Assembly (NCBI GenBank): GCA_963965975.1
Contig: OZ014419.1
Location: 2,108,001 to 2,172,000, forward strand
Source of the DNA: Xestospongia bergquistia
Lineage: Eukaryota > Porifera > Demospongiae > Haplosclerida > Petrosiidae
DNA: 64,000 bases
Reading direction: 5' to 3'
The position numbers and the translations under genes were made by a program. The notes beneath the pieces were generated by a model, which was not told where the DNA came from, did not search any database, and saw nothing but the letters and a program-made list of their open reading frames with translations. Shown piece after piece: positions 27,445-39,222 of the stretch; the stretch's first letter is position 1, and every line of letters begins with the position of its first letter.

Positions 27445-30400
27445 ACCTGACACTACTGTGAAGTCTTCAGCTACTTCTTCAAATTCATCTCAACTTTTTC
27501 CATCCAACTCCCATCCTTCCAAGAGTCATCCTATTTCTTCTTACCCAGCTGCTCCTTTTTTAGCCAAAGGTCTCCGACCAGTAAAGAAACCTCTTCCTCA
27601 TCATCCTCTCCTACCGTTGCCTCCACATTTTCCACCCTTCAAACGCTCTCACCATCCTTCGTCTCTTTCTCCTCTTCAATTTCCAAACACTCTCATCAAT
27701 CCTCCTCTTCACACACCCAAGGCTCTCCTTCCTACCCCAACAAATCTTCACAAGGCACCACTCCTCCAAACTCCACCCTCATCCCTGTTGAATCACTTCC
27801 TCTACCAAATTCCAGCCTCCACTATATACTCCCAACCTCTGCCCACTCCCCTATATCCACTCTTCAACAATCAATCTTCACTCAACCACTCACCCAACAA
27901 CATTCCACCCCACCCAATATTTACCCAATCCCAAATCTTAATCAACCTGCTGCTGTCACTACTCACGTCTCTCTCCCCAAACAATCATCTAACTCACTAA
28001 ACGTTTTTTACTTTAACGCTAGGAGCCTTCTCCCTAAACTTGATGACCTCAAGCTCCTGTGTTCTGCTCATTCCCCTGATATTATCTGCATTGTCGAATC
28101 TTGGCTCTCTTCTGACATTTCTAACCTTGAAATATCTTTACCCAATTTCCTTTGCTTCCGTCTAGACTGTAATCACCATGGCGGCGGCATTGTTGTTTTT
28201 GTGAAATCGCATTTGTCTGTATCTCCTCTACCTCTTCCTTCAAACAAATTTCTTCCATTACAAATCACCTGCCACCACTTCAGGTTCACTCTAGGAATAT
28301 TTTATCGCCCCCCAAACATGGATGGTGATCTCAGTCTCTTAGTTGATTTTCTCTCTTCTTTTAACCCAAGTCTCCTCTCTAACCTTATCCTACTTGGTGA
28401 CTTCAATATAGATTTTCGCAAAACATCTCCTCTTTTGACCAGGCTACTTGACTTAACTAACTCCCTTAACCTAAATCAATTAGTTCAAGAACCTACCCAC
28501 TTTTCCTATTCAGGATCTCCATCACTAATTGATCTTCTATTTATTCCCTCTGATTTACCCTCCTCTGTATTTATTCTTCCTCCAGTTTGTTCATCTGACC
28601 ACCTTTCTTTGCAATTTACAATTCCCACCAGCTGTAAAACCAAGCACTCATTGACTGGTAGTGGTTATAGTAAAGTCTGCATCTACAAGAATGCTGATTT
28701 TGCCTCTGCCAATCTTCTTTCTTCTACTCCCTGGGATGACCTTTTCTCCTCACAAGACATCAATGTCTGTTGGTCTATCTTTAAGGAAGCCTTCCTAGAG
28801 GTCATGCGTCGTTTCATCCCATCAAAACTTGTGCCTTCTAGTTGCTCCTTTACCTGGGGTAACAATGATCTCCTTGCCTGTGTCAAAAAAAGAAACCATC
28901 TTTACCACAAAGCTAAAAAACTGAAGTCTCCTATCTACATGTCTCAGTACCGTGTCTGCAGGAACAAGACCCTTTCATATCAATGTAAGTTGAAAGCCTC
29001 ATTTTTCAACCACCTGTCAGCCTCATCTTCCTCGTGTAAGTCTTTCTGGTCTTTATTCAAGAAATTAAAAAAGAAATCGTTAACCATCCCAACCTTAACA
29101 CACAATGACTTAACAGTCACTGACCCTATCTCCAAAGCCAACTTGATCAACAACTTCTTTAGTCAATGCTTCAATTCTTCAGTTCCCTCACTTTCTCTAT
29201 CTGACATATTACCTCACTTCCTAACAGACTGCCCCTCAGATCTTCTTTGTACTCCTGAAAACATCATACAATTGATTTCTCAATCACCTTCCCATACATC
29301 CAGTGGTCCTGATGGAATATCATCAAAAATGCTTAAAGCTACAGCCTACTCAATTTCTGTCCCTCTATGTAAACTGTTTAACTTGTCCCTCTCTTCTGGT
29401 GTTTTCCCAATGGAATGGAAAACATCTCTAGTAATTTCTATCCCCAAGCAGTCATCACCCAATCCTTCTCCATCAAACTATCGTCCTATTTCCCTTCTTT
29501 CTCTAGTTAGTAAACTCCTAGAAAAACATGTTTTTGACTAGCTCCACAATTTCTCAAAAATAACAAAATTTTGTCCAACAACCAATTCGGCTTTAGACCA
29601 TCCTTTTCTACAGAATCTGCTCTTATCACAACTACTCATTCATGGTTTTCTCTACTTGACTCTAACTTCTCTATCTGTGCTGTCTTCTTTGACTTACGTA
29701 AGGCCTTTGACTCTATACCTCACAGACCTCTCCTAGACACACTTCTATCATACAACATTCCTCCTCACCTAGTCAACTGGATTCAGAGTTACCTCACTCA
29801 TTGTTCTCAACAGGTTGTCATTGATAATTCTTTTTCATCCAAATCTGATGTGATTTCTGGAGTCCCACAAGGATCCATTCTAGGCCCACTATTCTTCATT
29901 CTGTACATAAATGAAATCTCCTCTATTTCTCTTCCCCAACCACTCTCAATTACTTTATATGCTGATGAGATCCTTCTGTCTTGTCCCTACAAACTTACTC
30001 CTGACTCATTGCAAATCGAATCTAGTATAGATCTTCTATCCTCTTGGCTCCATTCCAAACACCTAACCATTAACACCTCCAAGACCAAATTCATGGTTAT
30101 ATCCAGAAAATCCTCTAATTCTCCCAATTTTCCCATACCAATGGCTCTCCCTTAGAAAGAGTCTACTCCTTCAAATACTTGGGTGTTATCCTGAACTCTC
30201 AGCTGTCTTGGCCTCCTCATATTGATTATGTCTGTTCCAAAACTAGAAAACTCCTCGGTTTTATTTTCCGCAATTTTTACTTTCACTCTTCTCCTTCTGC
30301 TCTACTCAAACTTTACCAGTCCCTCATCCTCCCTCATCTCTCTTACTGTTCATCTTTTGGGACCCTTACCAACTGAAAGACATCAAGAAACTTGAAGATG

Positions 30401-30857
30401 TTCAGTTTTTTGCACTCAAGTTATGTACAAAACAATGGTCTTCTAATTACCATTCTTTATTATATCAACTCTCCCTTCCCAAACTCTCTTCCAGAAGGAA
30501 AATTTCCAAACTTCTCCTTCTCTGTAAGTTCATTCACAATATTTTATTTATTCCAAGTAATATTTTCAACTTTCAAGACAGTTCCTCATCTCATCTTCGC
30601 TTTTCTTCACTTTTCTCACCATCTAAACATTAGAATCCCCTATTCCCGAACCAATTCTTCCTTGTATTCCTTCTTCCCAAACACTTCTGCCCTGTGGAAC
30701 TCACTTCCAACATCTGTTAAAGACTCTAACAGTCCAACAGTTTTAAGAAATTCCCTCCGTCATTTATTCAAGTAATTACCAATTATTTATATAATGTCAT
30801 CATTGCTCTTTGTACTAGTCTCTGACTATTGAGCAATTTATTGTGTTTCTATAAAAA
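27445..30857 (+). mobile_element. Inactivated non-LTR retrotransposon (LINE, CR1/L2-like)
   Basis: A GC-richer, C/T-rich block with no similarity to its neighbours. One frame is open from about 27453 to 29541: a Ser/Pro-rich N-terminal part, then an apurinic endonuclease-like region (FNARSLLPK, IFYRPP, LLGDFNIDF, SDHLSL), then the start of the reverse transcriptase (GPDGISSKML, NYRPISLLS). A TAG at 29539-29541 and a base-count change follow. RT continues in another frame from 29571 (QFGFRPSFST, FDLRKAFDS, GVPQGSILGPLFF), and its catalytic box reads YADE instead of YADD. Further frame breaks follow near 30155 and 30376. The ends are fixed by comparison with the matching spacer at 5995-6012, which lacks the element. 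The 3' end has a short A run. The family name is inferred from motif style only. Confidence 0.9.
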
Positions 30858-30919
30858 AAGCTGTCTTTTCAATTTAAACAATAATATAACAGATAGTCAG
30901 CATACTGATGCATAACTAT

Positions 30920-31670
30920 GAGTATCCATAGTTATATTCAGACTAATGAGTGATACAACTATTAGGATATAGGTGGTAACTTGCCGCTTACCTGTTATTA
31001 ACCTCGCTGCGCGTGGGCGCATAGCCGAGGGTTACTGTAGTCTGTCAGTGTGTGTGTGTCTGTTACCCGGGCAAATGGCTTTGAACTGCTTTAACTCCGC
31101 AAACAAGGCACTAGTAGCCACCAAACTATAGTGGTGGGTAGTAAAACTCCTGTACTTCTTAAGAATACTGCCAAAAGGAGAGTCAAACGAACAAAAAGCT
31201 TTAAAAGTCTGAAAAACCTTTGAAAAAAGCACAACTTTCAGTGAAGACTCGAGAATTCGATAAAAACCTCCTGCATACAGCTTATGACATTTTCCAACTT
31301 TTGAAAGTGAGAATTTTGGCCAAAATACTTCTTTGGAAAGTTATGACAGTTTTACTAACTTATTTTTTTCGATATATTGAGCGCGAACTAAAAATACTAG
31401 CACTATAGCTGTCATTGGAGAATCACTAACTTTTACTAAGAAGACAGAAAGTATTGGACCTTTTGCTAATTAGAGTGCAAAGTACCCAGTAGGCGCACTA
31501 AACGGCAAAGCTTTTTTCCCTTTGATTGAAGAGAAATGCTGAGTTATCAATAATCATCTTGCGCATCACGTGAGATACTCTTGTCTGTATTCTGTGTAGG
31601 TCACTTGAGGAGGCTAAAAACAATAAAGTCTCTGGATAAGAGGTTAAGCACTTTAGTGCATTTCATTTCA
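30920..31670. mobile_element. About 750-bp insertion of unknown type in the E-F spacer
   Basis: Sequence flanking this block matches the A-B spacer (about 6045-6120), but the block itself has no counterpart there. Composition differs from the surroundings, with GC-rich patches such as CGCTGCGCGTGGGCGC near 31003-31020. A short inverted repeat (ATAACTATG/CATAGTTAT) lies at its left edge. It has no long ORF. A non-autonomous repeat is the likeliest reading, but I cannot name a family. Confidence 0.55.
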
Positions 31671-32374
31671 TTTTTGTAATCTTATATGTAGTGTCATATT
31701 CTGGTTTAATTTATTTAATACGTAAACATGAAAATGTTCTAAATAAAATAAGAAATGTGTAGCAATATATTATGAATTTAGAAATCAAAAAGATAAATTG
31801 TTTGAAAACATTTAGTTTATTAGCATTTACGACATTCTTAGTAAAAACTGTTACACAATGAACCCAATAAATAATGTAAACAATTATCATAAATGTATTG
31901 CACATCAAAGAAATTTAGTTTATGGTTCTCTTATATTATAATTATGATGATGATACTGTTACATAATGTACACAATAAATAAATGTTAATAAATACAATG
32001 AGTTTTTTGTATATCATTACTATGTATATAGTTTCAATATGACATTATTGTATTGTGATATAATAACTACTCAACTACTATACATATTGTCTAACTGTTA
32101 GTTTCTGTAATTGTTTGTTACATGTACTGCAACAGTAGTTGTGGATAAAGTTATTTTCTTGTTGTTCTAGAATGAGTATCATTATTGAATTATGTTTATC
32201 ATAACATAATTCAGACTATTTGTATTTTAGTAAATTCATAGAGAGGTGTATTATTTCCTTGTATAGTGAATATACTAACTAAAACCACCCCAAGGATTAT
32301 TGTACAGGTATTCTGATGGGTGTGTACTAACCTGAACTATAGAGATAAGGTTTGTTATGTCAGATAGTAAGGCA
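31671..32374. other. 5' flank of RPTP-F
   Basis: AT-rich non-coding sequence matching 6100-6806 upstream of psi-B over most of its length, including a block with AACCACCC near 32280. The conservation between the two flanks reflects recent duplication and could also include the promoter. No element can be defined. Confidence 0.5.
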
Positions 32375-35300
32375 ATGTCTGTACTGCTATTGGGTGCTAT
32401 CTTCTATTTATATGTGAGTGAAGTTATTAGTAACTGTCCACCAGACTCAGGTAAGTGACTTGATGTGTAGTATATCATTTATTGACAATGTTCTAGGTAT
32501 CTACCTGATGTTCAATGGAGATTGTTATCCTAATGGCTCTTACATCAATCATATTTACATCACACCAGATACATCATATTATATATCACATCTTCAGTGT
32601 GTGTTACCTAATTCTACTTTGTCTGGAGGAGAGTGGGTTAATCCTAATGGACAACCTGTAAACTGTGGATCAAGTACTAGAGATAATCCTCTTAGATGTA
32701 TTAAATCTACTACTCCTGCTAACATCACTATATACAGACCTAATGGAGACACTTTTCATGAATCAGATTTTGGTGGTAATGAGTTTAAGTGTTGTCTACC
32801 AAGTAATTGTTCTGATCCTACTACCAACATCATGACTGTTCATATATTCAGTAAGTTATATCTCACTGTACTAGTACACACTGTCATTTGTTACTAATCT
32901 ACTATAGGACATGTAGAGATCACAGACTTCAGTGTTGTTGAGTTTCCTTCTGATATGACAATTGTTCCACAGCAATACAGACTTCATTGTGTATATAGTG
33001 GATGGTATAACAATTTTGAGTGGTATTATAACAATACTCAACTCAACTGTGCATCACAACAGTTTGGATATAGCTGTCAAAATGGCCCAATTAAATTCTT
33101 ATATGGTATTAACAGTACAAAATTTCACACACTTACTGTTACTTGGGATTCAGAGAAGATCAGTAATGGAATATTTAGTCAGTCAAGCAATAATGGTGAT
33201 CATGTACATAGGTGTTATATAAGAGCACAAAATGTTGAAAGAAATCGTTATCTTACAGTGACTGGTAAGTACTTTTACTACTATGGTTACATGATGTCAT
33301 TTGTAATATTATCAGCTCCAGGGTTCACTCCCTCTCCTTCTACCCTGGTCAACAAGACAGCTACCACTATCACTGTCAGTTGGACACCTGTTCCATCTGA
33401 TGCTGATGGATATGTAGTCAATGCCACTAGTAACACACACACTGTGACACAACAGGTAAAGGGAGGTAGTCAGAATGAGATAACACTGAAGGGACTGATA
33501 CCAGCAACAACTTATAACATCACAGTCAGAGCCTATCAAAATATACTGGGACCTGCAAGTAATGCAATCAGTATACAGACAATGTCAGGTATTCTAATAT
33601 CCATCAAATATTGGTCATTATAAATTAATTTTTCTTTAATTCTTTAGTAGTTTTATCAACCAATTGGACATTTGTCTCATCCATTACTGAACTTCAAAAC
33701 ACTCAATATCATATTGATTGTATCACAACTACTGTCAATGTTACTACTGATGTTTACTGGTTAGTGAATGGAGTGATGAAGTACAACTCAATGTATACAT
33801 TAATTGATTCTGATCTCCTCATATACAACAACACACTACTGGTATATCCTGATCCACTGGGAGTGTCAGTTAATGTTACCTGTATAGCAATGTATAAAGG
33901 AATGAACTACAGTGACACTGTGATATTAGAAGGTGTGTAAATCTAGTTGTTCATCTCAACTAGGTTTATCCTTTTCTATTTCTAGTTCCCAGTAGTCCTC
34001 CATCTAATGTGATGATATATATTTTAAATAAGACTAGTATCAAAGTCAACTGGACTATGTCATCACAGACTACTGGATATGTGATTGTCATTAACTCTAC
34101 TACAGGAGTAGGTACTGACAAGATATTATGTACTATAGAAGATAAAGTTCTAATCAATGGAGTAACATTGAGTGAATATTATGAGATCAGTGTGTACTCA
34201 TATAAAGATCTTCCTTCAATTAATAGTACACAAAGTTTGTTTAGGTTTGATGGTGAGTTGATATGTGCATAGCACAATATGACTTTATTTCATTGTCTAG
34301 TTCCTATACCAGTAACTAACCTTTCAGAGAGTGATGTCTCAACCACTAATATTAGAGTGAATTGGACTAGTCCCAGTAGTGAAGATGGTAACTATGTAAC
34401 ATACTACAACATTTCCTATAGTCCATCTTGTCCTGAGTTATCATCAGTTAATGTGACATTGGTCTCTGTTACTCCTCATCAGTTCATTACAACATTTTGT
34501 TATACATTAAGAGAATTGTTCAGTGGTATGAACTATACCATCACAGTGAGAGCTGGTAATATACTAGGAGAGTCTAGTCCAGTGATGATATTAGGTGAAA
34601 CAGAACCAAAATCAAGTAATTTACATGATAATATGGCTGGTTTAATATTCACAATAATTCACAGGTCCAAGAGGATCACCTACATCAATTATGGCTTTCC
34701 CATTAAATAAGACGTCAAACAAAATCACATGGGAAGAGATTGATTGTCATCTACGTAATGGTAGAATCATTGAGTATATTATGATGATTAGTAACAATAG
34801 TATGACATACAACCTGACCAGTAGTGAGAGATATGTCATTGTGAATGACCTAGTATTTGGTAATGTATATAACATGAGTGTAGCTGGTGTGAACTCTATT
34901 GGAAGAGGTCCCTTCAATGATCCTATTGAAGTTGAGATTGAAAGAGGTACACATTATTGGGCATTATAGTTCTGTAGTAATTCTTTCTTATAGTTCTAAT
35001 CAGTACACTTTCCAGTTTGATGTCTACTACATGGGCTGTTATCTCATGGAGTGTACCTAGTTATATTCCTGTAGACTATCCTATTATCACATATGAGATA
35101 GGGTACACTACTCATCAGTCTAATGGTAGTTGTTCTCCTAGTGATGAGTTTAATCCAATGACAAAAACTAATACAAGTAGTAGAAATGCAAATATAAGTA
35201 ATCTGATAGGTAACAGCTGTTATCTGTTTGGTGTACGTGGTTACACTGTTAATGGTTATGGACTGTGGACAGTAATTGCTAATATGACACTAATTGAATT

Positions 35301-38300
35301 ACACATAACAGAACCTACACTGGGTACTAATAAAGGTATGATATGCCTGAAAGGTTTACGACATTATATTTTCTTATATTTTTAATAGAACCAAGCAATC
35401 AAAGTTAGTGTAATTTTTTTATTGATATTGATTTTACTATTTTCATGCATTGCCAGTTGTTGTCATTACAGGTGGAGCAGCTGGTGCTATTATATTGGTG
35501 TTATTGGTAATAATAATTATACTAATTGTAGTATGTGTTTTAAGGTAAGACCAACCAATACATCTACATTAGATAAAGTGTCATACATTTTGACATAGAT
35601 ACAGAAGAAAGAGCAAGAATCCTAAACAAAGGAAGACTAATGAGCATCATGATGACTTTATGCTAGCAGAAAAGAAACTATCATCAGTTAATACTAATCT
35701 AGGAACAGGTATAGTAATAGACATAAATAGAATACGTTGCCATTTTATTTCACTAGAAGAACAACAATATGCTACAATTAGTGAGGTAAATAACTCCAGT
35801 CTATCTCCTCCATCTAATACTACTGGATATGAATATATATCTGAAGGAGCCAAAAAACAAACTAATGTTAAAATATTGTCAACTGAAGCAGGTAACCAAT
35901 ATTATGATTATTATAATACAATAACAAATGAATTATTAGAATATACGGCACTGACTGATCAATCCTCACCTACTGAAGCTACTGTTTACATGAACATGTC
36001 TTATGATAAATCACAAGATGGTGATATCACTGATATAACTTATGCTGTTCCATCATCTTCAGTTCACACTCATCCTCCTCCTCCTAGTACTATTTATGAT
36101 CCTCAGATCCCTCCTACTCTCCCTATATCACTTGATGATCTTGGTACTCATGTAGCCAGTTGTCATAGCAATGGTAATGCAGCTTTTAATGAACAATACA
36201 AGGTAATAATAATGAATAATTCTATTCTATTAGTTTTATCATTAAACATATGTAATGATTACTATATATCTAGAGTCATAGATTAGTGTTAATACTCTAT
36301 GTCAATAGCAGTGCATTTAGTTTTATTAATGTCATGTTATTTTAAATTGACCTAGGTACTATTTTCCTCTGTTATTATAAGTATAATTCTCATAACATAT
36401 TAATTGTTCTATCAGTATATGCTCATACTTTATTTACAGGAGCTATATAAAGGAGAAGATAAACCTTGTACAGTAAGCTTCAGTGAAGAGAACAAACTTC
36501 TCAACAGATTTAAGAACATAGCTACATGTATGTGCATGGGATATACTGTTAACATAAATATTATTATCACTGAACAGATGATGACAACAGAATTATCCTC
36601 ATACCTAATACAGAATTGGATCAATGTCAAAGAGAATATATCAATGCTAGTTATATAGATGTAAGTTGTTAATTATTATTATTATTATTAATATAATTAA
36701 CTAAGACATAATATTTATATTAATAATAATTAATATTATAGGGTTATAGCTGTTCAAAGAAGTTCATAGCATCACAAGGTCTACAACTAGTTATAACAAA
36801 TGTATAAAGTATATATATATCATGTTATTTGTGTAGGACCAATGAAGAAAACATTAGTTGATTTCTGGCGTCTAGTCTGGCAAGAGACACCGCAAGTTAT
36901 TGTCATGGTAACTAATTTAAAAGAAGGATCAAAGAACAAATGTGAACAATATTGGCCAAAGTCTCTCAAAGAGCCTATTGCCTTTGTTGGACCTTTTACT
37001 ATCACATTACTGGATGAACAGGTTTTACCAGATTTTGCTATTCGAAGGCTCAAAATTAAAGTAAATGTTATGAAAGTAACTTCTAAATTCTTCTTATAAT
37101 TAAATAGCTAGAGGATGGATCCAATGTGACTCATAACATAACACAATATCATCTTACCTCCTGGCCTGATCATGGAGTACCTGACTATGCTACCCCTCTA
37201 ATGAGCCTTCACAAACGAGTCACTAATACATGGTCTCCATCTAAAGGTCCCATCTTAGTTCACTGTAGTGCTGGTGTAGGTCGTACTGGTACATTTATTG
37301 CTGTGGATATAGCTCTGGAACAAGCTAGTAAAGAGGGAGTAGTAGATATTGCTGGCATTATCAATAGACTTAGAGAACAGAGAATGAAGATGGTACAGAC
37401 AGTGGTAAGTCATCATGTTAACATTATAAAGAAGTGTCATTAATACAATGATATACCCTCCATAGGATCAATATGCTTTTGTTCATGATGCTGTACTAGA
37501 AAGAGTAATTTGTGGAAAAACAGAGATTCTAACAGACAAATATCTATCTGAACTACAGAAACTTAAAGAGCACAATCCCAGAACACATCAGACAGGTCTT
37601 GAGTCTCAGTTTAATCTCCTATTTCAATTGACCCCTAAACCTGATGATGTTCATTGCAATACAGCAGAAGTCAACAGTGATAAGAATCGTTCTGACAAGT
37701 ACCTACCACGTGAGGACTGTAGAACAATGAATTGTTATTATTAACAATTTTATATAGCTGAGAAATTCCTTGTTACTCTTCAGGAGACAAAAGGCTACAT
37801 TCATGCATCTTTCTTAAATGTAAGTTAACATTTCATGTGGGTATCAACCATATACAGAGACAGACATGGCCTTCCCTTAAGTGGAATGATATGGTTGGTA
37901 ATGTTGCAAAGGGCCACTTCCATGCAAATGACTTTAGAGAACACTAGCTTCATCCCTTGGATCTCTGTGATCACTAAACCCCATTGGGTACTCCTAGTCA
38001 GAAGGAATATGCTTCAATAAAGGATTAATGAAGCCCATGGCATAGTGTATACATGGCTGAGGTGCACTGGTCACGGCTAGTCAATGCTTGATCCAAACAG
38101 ACCTAGGAAAATTTTCATTAGGAGAGAAGTCAATAAATTGAGATTGAGTTTTTATCAATTTTATAAGTGTGCCACTTTTTATGTGTCAGGGTTATCGTGA
38201 GAAGAAAGCATTCATTATAGCTCAGAGTCCAATGGAGAACACTACCAGAGACTTTTGGAAGATAATAATGGATTATAAAGTGCCTGCTATTGTGATGTTA

Positions 38301-38968
38301 TGTGAACTAGAAGAGAATGGAGAGGTAACTTTAATTAATAAAAGATTAATTACTGACTCTGCATAACATAGGAGTCCTGTTATCAATATTGGCCAACTTC
38401 TGATGTACTTGACTTTGGAGAGTATTTTGTTAAGACAAATTCTGAGAATGTACAAAGTGGATATATTGAAAGAGTCATTAATGTTAATCTAAAGGACACA
38501 AGCTCTTGGAATGTTCTACAGTTTCAAGTAACAGACTGGCCTAAAGATGGACACGTTAGAAAACCTCAAACTATCCTCCAAGTCATTGAGGAGGTCATTA
38601 GAAGACAACAGAAGATTGGAGGAGGACCAATAGTTGTACACTGCGGGTACATAGACTGTACACATAGTAATAGTTACTGTCTTCCTCTCTCTAGTGACAC
38701 AGTGAGTCGTTGTGGAGTATACTGTTCAGTAAGTATTGCTCTAGAACAGTGTAAGACAGAAGGTGTAATAGATGTATTTCAAGTGACCAAAGCTGTTAAA
38801 AGAAGCAAACCAGGAGCTGTGACTACACTGGTAATAATAGAGTAGTTTATTAATAATAGACTGATATCTCATGTTTTTTTTGTACAGGAACAATATACTT
38901 CCATTTATGATGTCATCAAGATATATCTGGCAATGAACAGTACATATGCTAACTTTCAGTTGTCTTAA
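32375..38968 (+). CDS. RPTP-F: receptor tyrosine phosphatase with long tyrosine-rich juxtamembrane region
   Basis: Exons: signal 32375-32450, Ig 32497-32850, Ig 32908-33264, FN3 33316-33588, Ig 33648-33932, FN3 33986-34252, 34301-34594, 34665-34946 and 34994-35335, a 15-nt microexon 35389-35403, membrane helix 35457-35544, juxtamembrane 35599-35708 and 35757-36202, D1 from 36440, D2 to 38968. The last two FN3 modules are of the type found in receptors H and J, not of the A/E type. The juxtamembrane is longer than in A/E and has several tyrosines (QQYATI, YEYISE, TVYMNM, ITYAVP). D1 has WPDHGVPD and HCSAGVGRTG. D2 has WPKDG, and its P-loop reads HCGDTVSRCG after splicing (Ser to Gly). An insertion of about 330 bases enlarges one D2 intron. 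It is convergent with RPTP-G, with 254 bases between the stops. Confidence 0.9.
35389..35403 (+). other. 15-nt microexon before the membrane helix of RPTP-F
   Basis: The segment lies between TTTTTAATAG and GTTAGTG and encodes about five residues (PSNQ region) at phase 1 on both sides. Equivalent 15-nt pieces, with an AG before and GTAAGC after, occur in psi-B (about 7636-7650), psi-C and psi-D, which supports it as a real exon of the family. Confidence 0.6.
37834..38165 (+). mobile_element. Probable short insertion inside a D2 intron of RPTP-F
   Basis: The matching intron is 48 nt in RPTP-A (5032-5079) and similarly short in E and psi-B'. Here the donor (about 37819) and acceptor (about 38189) are kept, but about 330 bases of different composition (CATGGCTGAGGTGCACTGG near 38050) are added. 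It could be a SINE-like repeat. No tRNA-type promoter boxes could be confirmed by eye. Confidence 0.45.
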
Positions 38969-39222
38969 AAGGAAATATATAGCCATATTATATAGCTGTA
39001 AACACATACTGAATTAAGTATACCTATTATATTAGAAGTTATGTCCACAAAATATTATTATTATTATAACTAGAGACAATATTATCACTTAAAAATATCT
39101 AAGCATTTTATTTTAATAACATATTATACCCATTTTAAACAATAATATATTACAGCTGATAACACCATTTTATGACAACAGTTAAATAGATAGCAATAAA
39201 AATATTAAAGAGGTTTGAGTTA

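Noticed and set aside
27458..28000. Separate Ser/Pro-rich first ORF of the LINE
   Set aside because: Another frame across the same stretch is open and continues directly into the endonuclease region, so the apparent ORF is a shifted reading of repetitive C/T-rich sequence.
36404..36658. Plus-strand frame of 84 codons in RPTP-F
   Set aside because: It reads through exons and introns of D1; the true exons there are defined by LYKGEDKPC and YINASYID in their own frames.
37835..38020. Open frame of 61 codons in a D2 intron of RPTP-F
   Set aside because: It lies in the short insertion and has no similarity to receptor exons and no splice link.
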